A DNA stretch of 35,256 nt. It comes from Xenococcaceae cyanobacterium MO_167.B27. Lineage in GTDB: Bacteria; Cyanobacteriota; Cyanobacteriia; Cyanobacteriales; Xenococcaceae. Below are positions 17,712 through 26,780 of this stretch, piece by piece. Every line of letters starts with the position of its first letter. The first letter of the stretch is position 1. The translations under genes were made by a program, and so were the position numbers. The notes beneath the pieces were generated by a model that worked only from the letters and a program-made list of their open reading frames with translations, was not told the origin of the DNA and did not search any database. The stretch is from positions 1 to 35,256 of the forward strand of contig JASJCP010000093.1 of assembly GCA_030065935.1 (NCBI GenBank), read 5' to 3'.

Positions 17712-18065
17712 ATGATCCACCTTAGCAAGTCAGCAGCAGCAGAAATCACCAGAATGAAATTGAGTCGTAATAAGCCAGACAGTCTTCTCAGGTTGAAAGT
17801 TCAAACAGGAGGCTGCTCGGGCTTGTTTTATTCTTTAGAATTAGAATATTTACCAGAAGATAACGAATTAAGCCACCAAAAAACAGATCTTTACTTTGAG
17901 GTAGAAGGAATTTCCCTGGTAATTGACAATCAATCCTATGGCTACCTTGATGGGACAAAATTAGATTATTCAGAAGATTTAATGGGTGGAGGATTTCGCT
18001 TCCAAAATCCTCATGCTACTAAAACCTGTGGATGTGGTCTGTCTTTTGAAATAGACCAGAAATAG
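17712..18065 (+). CDS. A-type iron-sulfur carrier (HesB/IscA/SufA family)
   Basis: Cytoplasmic Fe-S cluster carrier that accepts clusters from the SUF/ISC scaffold and passes them to apo-proteins, such as photosystem I or ferredoxin-dependent enzymes. The 117-aa protein has the three family cysteines: Cys35 in TGGCSG and Cys106/Cys108 in KTCGCGLSF. The spacing between the first Cys and the CGC pair is about 70 residues, slightly longer than in E. coli IscA. An insert EYLPEDNELSHQKTD after the first cysteine distinguishes this from SufA proper and resembles the cyanobacterial/plastid branch. GAGGA lies close ahead of the ATG. It is just upstream of the str operon but 152 bases separate it from rpsL. 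Confidence 0.93.
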   Translation: MIHLSKSAAAEITRMKLSRNKPDSLLRLKVQTGGCSGLFYSLELEYLPEDNELSHQKTDLYFEVEGISLVIDNQSYGYLDGTKLDYSEDLMGGGFRFQNPHATKTCGCGLSFEIDQK

Positions 18066-18217
18066 AACAAATCAAATAAATCTTTACCTAATAATAATTT
18101 ACTACTGCTCCAGTGCCAGCTTGACACTAGGGGAAATTATTGTATAGTATTAGAATTTGTCTGCTATTATAGACACTCCTTCAAAAAAGAGGACTTAATT
18201 GTACTCACAAGTTAACT

Positions 18218-18589
18218 ATGCCTACTATTCAGCAACTTATTCGCAGTGAACGTTCTAAACTGCAAAAGAAAACTAAATCCCCTGCCCTAAAAGAATGTCC
18301 TCAGCGTCGTGGCGTTTGCACTAGAGTATATACGACTACTCCCAAAAAACCTAATTCTGCTCTCAGAAAAGTTGCTAGGGTTCGCTTAACTTCAGGATTT
18401 GAAGTAACTGCTTACATCCCAGGTATTGGACACAACTTACAAGAGCATTCTGTAGTTTTGATTCGTGGTGGTAGGGTAAAAGACTTACCTGGTGTCAGAT
18501 ATCATATTGTACGTGGAACTCTTGATACAACTGGGGTTAAAGACAGAAAGCAAGGTCGTTCCAAGTATGGAACAAAGCGTCCTAAGTAA
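18218..18589 (+). CDS. rpsL: 30S ribosomal protein S12
   Basis: Decoding-centre protein of the small subunit and first gene of the str operon. The 123-aa protein is full length and typical: [20 protein letters not shown] at the N-terminus, the [20 protein letters not shown] loop holding the Lys residue where streptomycin-resistance changes arise, and a basic C-terminus ending GTKRPK. GAGGACTTAATT stands about 20 bases ahead of the ATG, so the ribosome binding site is not strong. Unusually, rpsG follows only after a 616-base gap holding repeat elements. Confidence 0.98.
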   Translation: MPTIQQLIRSERSKLQKKTKSPALKECPQRRGVCTRVYTTTPKKPNSALRKVARVRLTSGFEVTAYIPGIGHNLQEHSVVLIRGGRVKDLPGVRYHIVRGTLDTTGVKDRKQGRSKYGTKRPK

Positions 18590-18899
18590 GTAAGCTTTTA
18601 ACCTGTTTCCATGCTCCTAAAATCAGTCAAACTAAATTCTTTAATTAATTCTAGACGAAAAAAAAATTAACTGAGATTGCTTTTTGTGATCAAACAACAA
18701 TTTGTCTGCTGTAAAAGTATGGGTAATTTCCGCTTTTAGCAGATCTTTGTAAATACCTCCCTTCTGTGGAAACCACCCTCATGTAGGTAGGGGAGGAAAC
18801 AAACGAAGCGGTTTTAACCACCGTGAAACATAGTAAAATACAACAAGTTAGCTGCATCACATAAACCTTTCAATTTTGGGGGAGACTCCCAGTAGCAGG

Positions 18900-19128
18900 A
18901 CGCTCTAGTCAAATATCTAGACCTAGCTTCTACAAGCAAAGCTTTGAATGGTAGTGAACTAAAACTAGAAAACACGCCCTAGCAATATCTAAACCATGAA
19001 AGTAAGCTCAGAACCAAGTTCGGGCAGTCTAGGGGAAATTGCCACCGTAGAGCCGAAGCAGTGTTCTGGTGCGTGATTCTCACCGTCCTATTAAAGAATC
19101 TGCGTGGATTTATCGCGCTGAGTGTCAA
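18900..19128 (+). ncRNA. Candidate IS200/IS605 right end with omega-RNA-like upstream sequence
   Basis: AAGAATC (19094), a hairpin TCTGCG/CGCTGA with one mismatch, and GAGTGTCAA (19120-19128) match the right-end pattern of cyanobacterial tnpB elements and two other sites in this window. Upstream, CCCTAG pairs with CTAGGG and GCAAT with ATTGC in a crossing (pseudoknot) order, as expected for a structured guide RNA. No tnpB frame remains. The 5' limit is a guess, and the RNA call rests on pattern and memory of family structure. Confidence 0.35.
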
Positions 19129-19175
19129 CACCGCGATTAGAGATGCTTCCTAGCCGGAAGCCTCTCTCGCGGTCA
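19124..19175. repeat. 52-bp hairpin repeat, copy A
   Basis: Starts GTCAACACCGCGATTAGAGA and folds into a stem of about 18 bp (ACCGCGA plus GAGATGCTTCC against GGAAGCCTCTCTCGCGGT) with a 3-base bulge. The loop is TAGCC. A second copy lies at 35086-35137 and differs by one stem base and by an inverted loop (GGCTA). It directly abuts the transposon right-end-like sequence. Confidence 0.85.
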
Positions 19176-19205
19176 AATACAATCTAGTAAAAATAAGCAT
19201 AAATT

Positions 19206-19676
19206 ATGTCTCGTCGTTCAACAAGAAAAAAACGCCAAGTTCCCCCAGACCCCGTATATAATAGCCGTTTAGTCAACATGACTATCAGACGAGTTATGAA
19301 ATCTGGTAAAAATTCCCTTGCAGCCCGTATCGTCTATGATGCCTTTTCTATCATTGGAGAAAGAACAGGAAAAGAGCCACTAGAAGTATTCGAGCAAGCA
19401 ATGAAGAATCTTACTCCCCTAGTCGAGGTAAAAGCTCGTCGAGTTGGTGGTGCAACTTATCAAGTACCAATGGAGGTGAAACCAAGCAGAGGAACAGCTT
19501 TGGCTTTACGCTGGTTAATTCAGTATTCTCGCTCTAGAGGTGGTAGAACCATGGCAAGTCGTTTAGCTAACGAAATCATGGATGCAGCTAACGAGACAGG
19601 AAGCGCGATGAAGAAAAGAGAAGAAACCCATCGTATGGCTGAAGCTAACAAAGCTTTTGCTCACTATCGCTACTAA
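19206..19676 (+). CDS. rpsG: 30S ribosomal protein S7
   Basis: Primary 16S rRNA-binding protein that starts assembly of the small-subunit head, and in many bacteria the autogenous repressor of the str operon. The 156-aa protein is full length: [20 protein letters not shown] at the start, [20 protein letters not shown] in the middle, and the [20 protein letters not shown] segment near the C-terminus. It is part of the rpsL-rpsG-fusA-tuf-rpsJ block. The long gaps on both sides suggest extra promoters or processing sites, which is inference. Confidence 0.98.
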   Translation: MSRRSTRKKRQVPPDPVYNSRLVNMTIRRVMKSGKNSLAARIVYDAFSIIGERTGKEPLEVFEQAMKNLTPLVEVKARRVGGATYQVPMEVKPSRGTALALRWLIQYSRSRGGRTMASRLANEIMDAANETGSAMKKREETHRMAEANKAFAHYRY

Positions 19677-20094
19677 TTCTTAAAAAATAATTGCTAGCTG
19701 TTTTTTTTAGGTTAAAACAACGATCGATTAAAGACAATTAGCAGAAAAACCAGCCAACCAAGACTAAACTTAGATGTGGTAAAAGCAAGAGTCTTGTAAC
19801 TAAAAAGATATACTCCTTGGGAAGCAGGGAGTCTGCCTGGGCAACAACTAGATTGTTGCGAGAGTAAGTGCCACGTTTTGTGAGCAAAACCTCTGGACGC
19901 TGAACGCGAAGGGGCGACACACCGGTAAATTTAACTGTTGTGTTCCAATCATTAACTTGAAATCGCCCCTTCCGCGACCAAATATAAGCTTGCTTGTAGG
20001 AGGCATCGGCGGGAAACAGGAAGCCCTCGATTTATCGATGGGTACTTCACATAGTGTAAAAAATAGTAACTTCCCATTTGATTTTTCAACATAT
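19677..20094 (+). promoter_or_regulatory. Structured leader region upstream of fusA
   Basis: About 420 bases without a gene. It contains several stems: ACTCC/GGAGT (19812-19832), a perfect 7-bp hairpin GCAACAA-CTAGA-TTGTTGC (19841-19859) and a long-range 9-bp pairing AAGGGGCGA/TCGCCCCTT (19909-19917 with 19963-19971) around 45 bases. The density of stems suggests a folded 5' leader or a decayed mobile element. Whether it controls EF-G and EF-Tu synthesis is not shown by the sequence. Open frames on the minus strand here are incidental. Confidence 0.35.
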
Positions 20095-20101
20095 AAGGAG
20101 G
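20095..20101 (+). promoter_or_regulatory. Ribosome binding site deciding the fusA start
   Basis: AAGGAGG, a perfect Shine-Dalgarno, ends 5 bases before GTG 20107. It selects that GTG over the upstream in-frame ATG at 19957. Confidence 0.9.
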
Positions 20102-20106
20102 TGTCT

Positions 20107-22182
20107 GTGGCACGAACCATTCCACTAGAAAGGGTGCGAAACATTGGTATCGCTGCCCATATAGATGCGGGTAAGACAACAACAACTGAGCGAATCCTCT
20201 ACTATACTGGCATTGCTCACAAGATGGGTGAAGTCCATGACGGTGCAGCCGTCACAGATTGGATGGAGCAAGAAAAAGAAAGAGGCATTACAATCACTGC
20301 TGCTGCTATCAGCACAAGTTGGCGAGAACATAAAATTAATATCATTGACACCCCTGGTCACGTTGACTTCACAATCGAAGTAGAGCGTTCCATGCGAGTG
20401 CTTGATGGTGTGATTGCTGTGTTTTGTTCAGTTGGTGGGGTTCAACCTCAATCAGAAACCGTTTGGCGACAGGCAGACCGCTATCAAGTACCCCGTATAG
20501 CCTTTGTCAATAAAATGGATAGAACGGGAGCTAACTTTTTCAAAGTCTATGAACAAATCAAAGACCGTTTAAGAGCCAATCCTGTTCCGATTCAAATTCC
20601 TATTGGTAGCGAAAATGAATTCCAAGGAATTGTGGATTTGGTCAGAATGCGTGCCAAGATTTACAAGGATGACCTTGGAGAAGATATTGAGGATACCGAG
20701 ATTCCTGAGCAACTTGAGGAATTAGCACAAGAGTATCGTGCCAAGTTAGTTGAAGCGGTAGCTGAAACAGACGAAGAACTCCTAGAAAAATTCATGATGG
20801 AAGAGGAGTTTACCGAAGAGGAAATCAAAACAGCCTTACGTAGAGGCACAATCCAAGGCTCAATTATGCCTATGCTTTGTGGTTCTGCATTCAAAAACAA
20901 AGGAGTCCAGTTACTTCTGGATGCAGTAGTAGATTATTTACCTGCTCCGACAGAAGTGCCAGCGATTAAGGGGACTTTACCCGATGGCACAGAAGCAGAA
21001 AGACACTCCGATGACGCAGAGCCATTTTCCGCCCTAGCTTTTAAAATTGCTACGGATAAGTTTGGTCGTTTGACTTTCATCAGGGTTTATTCAGGAGTCT
21101 TATCTAAGGGGAGTTATATCTATAACGCTACCAAAGATAAGAAAGAGCGTATTGCCCGTTTAGTAGTTCTTAAGTCTAACGAGAGGATAGAAGTAGATGA
21201 GCTTAGAGCAGGGGATTTAGGGGCTGTTGTAGGCTTAAAATTGGCAACTACGGGAGATACTCTTTGTGATAGAGACAACCCAATTATTTTGGAATCTTTA
21301 TTTGTCCCTGAACCAGTCATTTCTGTGGCGGTAGAGCCTGAAACTAAAAGTGATGTGGAGAAATTATCCAAAGCACTACAAGCTCTATCTGATGAAGACC
21401 CTACTTTTCGCGTTAGTACCAATCCTGAAACCAACCAGACTGTAATTGCTGGGATGGGAGAACTTCATCTAGAGATTCTAGTAGATAGAATGCTTAGAGA
21501 GTTTAATGTAAAAGCAACAGTAGGAAAACCTCAAGTTGCTTATCGCGAAACCATCCGCAAACCCAGCGATGCAGAAGGGAAATGGATTAAACAAAGTGGT
21601 GGTAAGGGTCAATATGGTCATGCGGTAATTCAACTTGAGCCTGGTAAATCTGGTAGCGGTTTTGAATTTGTTTCCAAGATAGTGGGGGGTGCTATTCCTA
21701 GAGAATATATCCCTGCTGTGGAACAAGGAGTTAAAGAAGCTTGTGAATCTGGAATTATCGCTGGTTATCCTTTGATTGATGTCAAAGTAACCTTAATAGA
21801 CGGTTCTTATCATGATGTAGATTCCAATGAAATGGCATTCAAGCTTGCTGGTAAAATGGCAATCAAAGATGCGGTCAAGAAAGCATCTCCTGTATTATTA
21901 GAACCGATGATGAAGGTCGAAGTAGAAGTCCCCGAAGATTTTTTGGGGGATGTTATGGGTGATCTCAACTCTCGTCGCGGTAATATCGAAGGTATGAACT
22001 CCGAAGATGGTCAATCCAAAGTAGCTGCTAAAGTTCCTTTGGCAGAAATGTTTGGTTATGCCACAGATATTCGCTCCAAAACCCAAGGACGCGGTATATT
22101 TTCTATGGAGTTTAGTGAATATAATGAAGTACCTCGCAATGTTGCTGAGGGCATCATTAATAAAAATCAAGGGAACGCATAA
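20107..22182 (+). CDS. fusA: Elongation factor G
   Basis: GTPase that moves tRNA and mRNA through the ribosome after each peptide bond. From the GTG start the product is 691 aa, the usual length, and begins (M)[19 protein letters not shown] as other cyanobacterial EF-G proteins do. GTP-binding motifs are intact: [15 protein letters not shown] (P-loop), RGITITAAA (switch I), DTPGHVDF (switch II) and NKMDR. Domains II to V follow, with the domain [15 protein letters not shown] stretch and C-terminal [16 protein letters not shown]. The open frame extends 50 codons upstream, but that part lacks homology and precedes the Shine-Dalgarno. tuf follows after 22 bases. Confidence 0.97.
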   Translation: MARTIPLERVRNIGIAAHIDAGKTTTTERILYYTGIAHKMGEVHDGAAVTDWMEQEKERGITITAAAISTSWREHKINIIDTPGHVDFTIEVERSMRVLDGVIAVFCSVGGVQPQSETVWRQADRYQVPRIAFVNKMDRTGANFFKVYEQIKDRLRANPVPIQIPIGSENEFQGIVDLVRMRAKIYKDDLGEDIEDTEIPEQLEELAQEYRAKLVEAVAETDEELLEKFMMEEEFTEEEIKTALRRGTIQGSIMPMLCGSAFKNKGVQLLLDAVVDYLPAPTEVPAIKGTLPDGTEAERHSDDAEPFSALAFKIATDKFGRLTFIRVYSGVLSKGSYIYNATKDKKERIARLVVLKSNERIEVDELRAGDLGAVVGLKLATTGDTLCDRDNPIILESLFVPEPVISVAVEPETKSDVEKLSKALQALSDEDPTFRVSTNPETNQTVIAGMGELHLEILVDRMLREFNVKATVGKPQVAYRETIRKPSDAEGKWIKQSGGKGQYGHAVIQLEPGKSGSGFEFVSKIVGGAIPREYIPAVEQGVKEACESGIIAGYPLIDVKVTLIDGSYHDVDSNEMAFKLAGKMAIKDAVKKASPVLLEPMMKVEVEVPEDFLGDVMGDLNSRRGNIEGMNSEDGQSKVAAKVPLAEMFGYATDIRSKTQGRGIFSMEFSEYNEVPRNVAEGIINKNQGNA

Positions 22183-22204
22183 TTACAATAAGGAATAAAT
22201 ATTC

Positions 22205-23434
22205 ATGGCACGCGCAAAGTTTGAACGTAATAAAGATCACGCTAACATTGGCACTATCGGTCACGTTGACCACGGTAAAACTACTTTAACAGCAGCAATT
22301 ACTATGACATTAGCTGCTCAAGGTAAAGCAAAAGCTAGAAAATATGATGAAATTGATGCTGCTCCTGAAGAAAAAGCACGGGGTATTACGATCAATACTG
22401 CTCACGTAGAATATGAAACTAATAACCGTCACTACGCTCACGTGGACTGTCCTGGTCATGCTGACTATGTAAAAAACATGATCACTGGTGCAGCACAAAT
22501 GGACGGTGGAATTCTAGTGGTATCTGCTGCTGATGGACCTATGCCTCAAACTCGCGAACACATCCTTCTGGCAAAACAGGTAGGTGTTCCTAGCTTGGTA
22601 GTATTCATGAACAAACAAGATCAAGTAGATGATGAAGAGCTATTAGAACTTGTAGAATTAGAAATTCGTGAACTATTGAGTGAATATGACTTCCCTGGTG
22701 ATGATATTCCTATTGTTTGTGGTTCTGCTCTACTAGCTTTAGAAGCTGTTACGGAAAACCCCGAGATCAATCCCGGAGATAATGAATGGGTTGATAAAAT
22801 TCTCGAATTAATGGAGAACGTTGATTCTTACATTCCTACTCCTGAAAGAGAAATTGATAAGCCTTTCTTAATGGCGGTAGAAGACGTATTCTCCATTACT
22901 GGTCGTGGTACTGTAGCTACTGGTCGTATCGAACGCGGTAAGGTTAAAGTTGGTGAAACTATCGAAATCGTTGGGATCAAAGATACCCAAAGTACTACGG
23001 TTACTGGGGTAGAAATGTTCCAGAAAACTTTAGATGAAGGTATGGCAGGGGATAACGTAGGTCTATTACTTCGTGGTGTTGATAAGGAAGCAATCCAACG
23101 CGGTATGGTTTTAGCAAAACCAGGTTCAATTACTCCTCATACTGAGTTTGAAGGTGAAGTATATGTTCTAACTAAAGAAGAAGGTGGTCGTCACACTCCT
23201 TTCTTCAAGAACTATCGTCCTCAGTTCTATGTTCGTACTACTGACGTAACTGGTACAATCACTGACTACACTGCTGATGATGGTAGTGCAGTAGAAATGG
23301 TGATGCCTGGCGATCGCATTAAAATGACTGTACAACTCATTAACCCCATCGCTATTGAAGATGGAATGCGTTTTGCAATTCGCGAAGGTGGTCGTACCAT
23401 TGGTGCTGGTGTAGTCTCTAAGATTATTAAGTAG
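22205..23434 (+). CDS. tuf: Elongation factor Tu
   Basis: GTPase that brings aminoacyl-tRNA to the ribosomal A site. The 409-aa protein is the length typical of cyanobacteria and plastids and begins [21 protein letters not shown] motifs: [32 protein letters not shown] and NKQDQ; the Gln in NKQD, where many bacteria have Cys, is a cyanobacterial/plastid trait. Domains II and III are complete, ending [14 protein letters not shown]. It closely follows fusA and is very probably co-transcribed. A strong hairpin separates it from rpsJ. Confidence 0.98.
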   Translation: MARAKFERNKDHANIGTIGHVDHGKTTLTAAITMTLAAQGKAKARKYDEIDAAPEEKARGITINTAHVEYETNNRHYAHVDCPGHADYVKNMITGAAQMDGGILVVSAADGPMPQTREHILLAKQVGVPSLVVFMNKQDQVDDEELLELVELEIRELLSEYDFPGDDIPIVCGSALLALEAVTENPEINPGDNEWVDKILELMENVDSYIPTPEREIDKPFLMAVEDVFSITGRGTVATGRIERGKVKVGETIEIVGIKDTQSTTVTGVEMFQKTLDEGMAGDNVGLLLRGVDKEAIQRGMVLAKPGSITPHTEFEGEVYVLTKEEGGRHTPFFKNYRPQFYVRTTDVTGTITDYTADDGSAVEMVMPGDRIKMTVQLINPIAIEDGMRFAIREGGRTIGAGVVSKIIK

Positions 23435-23456
23435 CACGTAGAATGAACTAACACGA

Positions 23457-23496
23457 GAGTAGATTGAGAGCCAAGTATTGGTGACTCGATCTACTC
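23457..23496 (+). terminator. Terminator or attenuator hairpin between tuf and rpsJ
   Basis: A 12-bp stem (GAGTAGATTGAG with CTCGATCTACTC, including one G-T pair) topped by an inner CCAA-GTA-TTGG hairpin and followed by CTTAATTTTG. It begins 23 bases after the tuf stop, inside the str operon, so it may reduce or process the transcript before rpsJ. The U-run is imperfect. Confidence 0.65.
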
Positions 23497-23542
23497 CTTA
23501 ATTTTGTCTAAATCTAGATTCGTACCTTGACAACTGAAAATT

Positions 23543-23860
23543 ATGGCAACTATTCAACAACAGAAAATTCGCATTCGCTTGAAAGCTTTTGACCGACGCT
23601 TACTGGATACATCTTGTGAGAAAATTGTCGATACGGCAAATAGAACTAACGCTACTGCTATTGGTCCAATTCCACTACCCACTAAAAGAAAAATTTATTG
23701 TGTGTTGCGATCGCCTCACGTTGATAAAGACTCTCGGGAACATTTTGAAACTCGCACCCATCGTCGAATCATTGATATTTATCAGCCTTCCTCCAAAACT
23801 ATTGACGCTTTGATGAAGTTAGATTTACCTGCTGGGGTAGATATTGAAGTTAAGTTATAG
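23543..23860 (+). CDS. rpsJ: 30S ribosomal protein S10
   Basis: Small-subunit head protein (NusE), which also acts in transcription antitermination with NusB. The 105-aa product is full length and typical: [20 protein letters not shown], then [20 protein letters not shown], the loop [20 protein letters not shown], and [11 protein letters not shown] at the end. In cyanobacteria rpsJ ends the str operon instead of opening the S10 operon, and that is the arrangement here. Confidence 0.98.
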   Translation: MATIQQQKIRIRLKAFDRRLLDTSCEKIVDTANRTNATAIGPIPLPTKRKIYCVLRSPHVDKDSREHFETRTHRRIIDIYQPSSKTIDALMKLDLPAGVDIEVKL

Positions 23861-23965
23861 GATTTTTGGTATAGCAGTCGAAGTAAAGCGCGACGGAAGA
23901 CAAGATTATTATCAAGATACTATCTCACTCAGAATCGACACAATATTCCCTCGATCCCTCTTGAT

Positions 23966-23982
23966 CCCCCTTAATAAGGGGG
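23966..23982. repeat. CCCCCTT-AAT-AAGGGGG palindrome
   Basis: A 7-bp perfect stem with a 3-base loop after rpsJ. This palindrome recurs in intergenic DNA of many cyanobacteria. It could also help terminate the str operon transcript. Confidence 0.6.
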
Positions 23983-23993
23983 AGAGAAATTTA

Positions 23994-24045
23994 TATCAAT
24001 TCTCACCCATTACCTAAGTCGACCGCTAATGGGTGAGAATTGATA
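23994..24045. terminator. Perfect 19-bp hairpin between convergent rpsJ and cpcS
   Basis: TATCAATTCTCACCCATTA and its exact reverse complement flank a 14-base loop. The right arm ends at the base before the cpcS stop codon. Position between converging genes suggests a bidirectional terminator; the perfect match also fits a small mobile palindrome. Confidence 0.75.
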
Positions 24046-24642
24046 TTACCAACCAGTCACAGCATAGGTCTTGGTTGCTGTTTCTTCTGTGGAAGACTCT
24101 TCCGTCTCTTCCACTACACGAGCTTCTGCACAAAAAGTAGCAGTATTAAAACCACCGAATCTCTGAACAGTGCTACTACGAAGCCTTAGATTAGGGTTAA
24201 CAAACCAAAAACGCTCCACAATACTCATAGTTTCATATTCGGTAATTAAGACTAGTCCGTCTTCAGAGTCCATTTCGTATAATCCTGCTACAGGAACTAT
24301 CTCTGCATAGCCTCTTTCTCTTAATAGCTTACCTTTTCTCGGATTATCAGCATCAGGAATTAGAGCAAAGACGGTTGTACCTTTATGATCTTCATTATCT
24401 TTGTCCCACGCCATTGAGCCATCCCAGCTAACAAACGCCCCTCCCATCGCCTTTCTAGGATCTGTATCGTGCATTTGACAAATTTCCACAATTCTAGGGT
24501 CTTCTGGGTTGAGATACTCTACATTAATATCTGAACCACCGCTTTCCGCTCTTCTAAATGGTAAGTGATGGGTAGTACGCTGCGATCGCCATTGACCCGC
24601 ACTACGTTGAAAAAACTCCATTGCATCTTTGATTTTATCCAT
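24046..24642 (-). CDS. cpcS: Phycobiliprotein chromophore lyase, CpcS/CpeS family
   Basis: Attaches phycocyanobilin to the conserved cysteine (Cys84-type site) of phycocyanin beta and allophycocyanin subunits, in the cytoplasm before phycobilisome assembly. The 198-aa protein has the family's lipocalin-like beta-barrel sequence: FFQRSAGQWRSQRTTHHLPF near the N-terminus, VSWDGSMAWDKDNEDHKGTT, then PDADNPRKGKLLRERGYAE, ITEYETMSIVERFWFVNPNL and RFGGFNTATFCAEARV. The last 20 or so residues (EETEESSTEETATKT) are an acidic, low-complexity extension. Distinguishing CpcS from CpcU or CpeS needs a phylogeny, so the symbol is the best guess. It is divergent from nblA, which acts in phycobilisome breakdown. 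Confidence 0.93.
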   Translation of the reverse strand: MDKIKDAMEFFQRSAGQWRSQRTTHHLPFRRAESGGSDINVEYLNPEDPRIVEICQMHDTDPRKAMGGAFVSWDGSMAWDKDNEDHKGTTVFALIPDADNPRKGKLLRERGYAEIVPVAGLYEMDSEDGLVLITEYETMSIVERFWFVNPNLRLRSSTVQRFGGFNTATFCAEARVVEETEESSTEETATKTYAVTGW

Positions 24643-24918
24643 TCTAGTCCTATTTGTTATTTTCAGATATCAAGATATTGATTATTGTGCCAGATCAAGG
24701 CTACATAACAGTTTATTTGATTTTTTCCGCATCAAATTACACCAAACATTATTCTGATTCAGAATCCTAATAGTTAAATTTTATTACATAGATTTTTTAT
24801 AGCTTGACAACATGGACACTTTATCAGTTTAAGTGCTAAATTTATTAAAAATAAAACAGCAAAAGCGGAAGCACCAAGCTTCAGCTTTGTTTTAGTCGCA
24901 CACTCAAGGAGTGAACTT
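24643..24918. promoter_or_regulatory. Shared intergenic region of cpcS and nblA
   Basis: 276 AT-rich bases between two divergent starts; both promoters must lie here unless transcribed from further away. No NtcA-type GTA-N8-TAC box was found by eye, and no -35/-10 pair stands out. Confidence 0.4.
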
Positions 24919-25089
24919 ATGGAAGTACCGGCACAATTGACTTTAGAGCAACAATTCAAATTACAAGTTCTCAAGGAACAAGTACAAGGATTAACCAAAG
25001 AACAAGCTCAAGAGTATCTGTTAGAGATATTTCGTCAGATGATGGTGAAAGACAATCTAGTTAAACATTTACTGAAAAATAATGCCTAA
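24919..25089 (+). CDS. nblA: NblA family phycobilisome degradation protein
   Basis: Small adaptor that binds phycobilisome subunits and brings the ClpC protease to them during nitrogen or other starvation, causing bleaching. The 56-aa product matches the family: LTLEQQFKLQVLKEQVQGLT, then KEQAQEYLLEIFRQMMVKDN and a basic C-terminal helix (LVKHLLKNNA). The two amphipathic helices fit the known four-helix dimer. AAGGAG ends 7 bases before the ATG. The opposite strand has an unrelated open frame over the same bases, which should be ignored. A weak hairpin (AGTC-TGG-GACT) after the stop at about 25153 may terminate it. Confidence 0.93.
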   Translation: MEVPAQLTLEQQFKLQVLKEQVQGLTKEQAQEYLLEIFRQMMVKDNLVKHLLKNNA

Positions 25090-25532
25090 CAAGCAAGTAG
25101 AGTGAAGCTTAATGTATACGGAAGAGATTATAAGGGGAAAAAAAAGCCTAGTCTGGGACTAAGCGATATCTGAACTTGGGAATGACGCTAAATCAAACTC
25201 TTCCTATTTTAACTTCACTCTTAACTAAATTCATAGGTAGCAACAGTCTAATTGCAAGAAATTGTTACCTATCAAAAAATAAATTCAAACAAATGATCTT
25301 TGGGTATGGACGAAGTAGCAAGTAGCTTTGCAAGTCACTCGTAATGTCAGAATTCAACAACTAATACTAATTCTCATTTATTAATGAGATAGATAGATAC
25401 AATATATCGAGAACAGGTTTTATCTGCGCTCTTGGGTTTTACCTATAACCACTAACCACGCTCCAATCCCCAATCCCCATCTCAACAATTTTCTAATTAA
25501 TATAGATTCCGCAGTTCGATAAACTAGAACTT
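25090..25532. other. Intergenic region between nblA and the phosphate permease
   Basis: 443 bases without a supported gene. Seen: a short AGTC/GACT hairpin after nblA, an imperfect ATAGGTA/TACCTAT pair (about 25231-25273), and a hairpin TCTCATT-TATT-AATGAGA (25372-25389). No pho-box repeats were recognised upstream of the permease. Confidence 0.3.
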
Positions 25533-26780
25533 ATGACATTACAACTAGTTTTAATTTCCCTTCTCGCTGTTTATACTGCTTGGAATCTGGGAGCTAACGA
25601 TGTAGCTAACTCTATGGGTACTTCCGTAGGATCAAAAGCCTTAACCCTAACTCAAGCTATTATTATTGCAGGAATTTTGGAATTTACGGGGGCGGTTATT
25701 TTTGGTAGAGAGGTTTCCTCGACTCTAGCTACAAAAGTCGCTAACCCTACCCTATTTATTGATACTCCTCAAATTTTAGTTCAAGGGATGATCGCAGTCT
25801 TAATTTCCTGCGGTTTATGGTTACAAATTGCTACTAGTTTTGGTTTACCTGTAGCTTCTTCTCATGCAGTTGTGGGTGCAATCACTGGATTTAGTTGGGT
25901 GGCGATGGGTCAAGATGCAATAGACTGGAACAGTATTGGGATAATTTGTTTAGGATGGTTATTAACTCCTATTTTAAGCGGTATAGTTGCAATCAGTTTT
26001 TACAGTGTTTTAAATCGGTGGCTATTTAGTCAATCTGATATTCTTAAGTCTTTGCAAGAATGGATACCTTGGTTAAGCGGTGGTGTAGTAGCAATCTTTG
26101 GTGTTATTGTTTTTCCTCAATTTTGGCGACAACCTATATTTGCTTCTCTTGCTTTTTCCCAAAACAATCTTAGTTCTTTTACTGGTGTTTCTGTTTCCGT
26201 CATTCTCTGTTTTACTCTGTGGAATCAGTTGACTAGGCTACAAAAAACTGATTTTAAAGCAGAAAAGACGATTTTAGAAGGGATAATGGCACAATTTCAG
26301 GTGATTAGTGCTTGTTTTGTCGCTTTTGGTCACGGTTCTAATGATGTGGGAAATGCGATCGCGCCTCTGGCAGTAATTTATTATGTTTGGCAAGCTAATA
26401 CTGTTCCCGTTGCTGATCTTACTATTCCTTACTGGATATTAATTATTGGGGGTACGGGGATTGTAGCAGGATTAGCAGTACAAGGAAAGAAGGTAATAGC
26501 TACTGTAGGAGAAGGGATTATTTCTCTTGTACCGAGTCGCGGTTTTTGTGCGGAAATTGCCACTGCAACAACTATTCTATTAGCTTCTCGTGTTGGCTTA
26601 CCCGTATCAACATCTCATGCTTTAGTAGGTAGCATTGTGGGTATTGGTTTAGTGCAGAAAAATACTCAAGTGAGTTGGAAGACTGTTAAATCTGTTATCT
26701 TAGCTTGGGCGATCACTCTTCCCGTTGCTGCAATTTTAGGAGCAGTTGTTTTTAGTTTGTTGCAATTGACTACGATATAG
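25533..26780 (+). CDS. Inorganic phosphate transporter, PiT family
   Basis: Low-affinity phosphate (metal-phosphate) permease of the inner membrane, driven by H+ or Na+. The 415-aa protein has about ten membrane helices and the duplicated PiT signature: NLGANDVANSMGTSVGSKAL at residues 19-38 and FGHGSNDVGNAIAPLA near 270. Each repeat also has its partner motif, PVASSHAVVGAITG and PVSTSHALVGSIVG. A cytoplasmic loop between the halves is short. No regulator or PhoU-like gene is adjacent. Sulfate or other anion transport is less likely. Confidence 0.95.
   Translation: MTLQLVLISLLAVYTAWNLGANDVANSMGTSVGSKALTLTQAIIIAGILEFTGAVIFGREVSSTLATKVANPTLFIDTPQILVQGMIAVLISCGLWLQIATSFGLPVASSHAVVGAITGFSWVAMGQDAIDWNSIGIICLGWLLTPILSGIVAISFYSVLNRWLFSQSDILKSLQEWIPWLSGGVVAIFGVIVFPQFWRQPIFASLAFSQNNLSSFTGVSVSVILCFTLWNQLTRLQKTDFKAEKTILEGIMAQFQVISACFVAFGHGSNDVGNAIAPLAVIYYVWQANTVPVADLTIPYWILIIGGTGIVAGLAVQGKKVIATVGEGIISLVPSRGFCAEIATATTILLASRVGLPVSTSHALVGSIVGIGLVQKNTQVSWKTVKSVILAWAITLPVAAILGAVVFSLLQLTTI

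Larger units (their letters stand above)
18590..19205. other. Expanded rpsL-rpsG gap with hairpins and transposon-end-like sequence
   Basis: Genes of the str operon are normally close; this 616-base gap is long and structured. In order: a hairpin TCTGCT-GT-AAAAG / CTTTTAGCAGA (18706-18744), a CCTCCC/GGGAGG stem enclosing GTGG-AAA-CCAC (about 18757-18805), a CGGT/ACCG hairpin near 18830, a TCTAG/CTAGA hairpin near 18903-18922, the transposon right-end-like sequence, and the 52-bp hairpin repeat. There is no convincing CDS: a 26-codon frame from 18996 is the longest with an ATG near the right end. Confidence 0.5.

Noticed and set aside
19957-20106. Upstream extension of fusA to an ATG
   Set aside because: EF-G homologues begin at [11 protein letters not shown], and a perfect Shine-Dalgarno precedes GTG 20107.
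19738-20185. Overlapping minus-strand open frames before and over the fusA start
   Set aside because: They overlap each other and the fusA leader, share no family features and lack ribosome binding sites.
24774-24998. Cys-rich minus-strand frame over nblA
   Set aside because: It is the complement of nblA, which has a clear family match and a good ribosome binding site.
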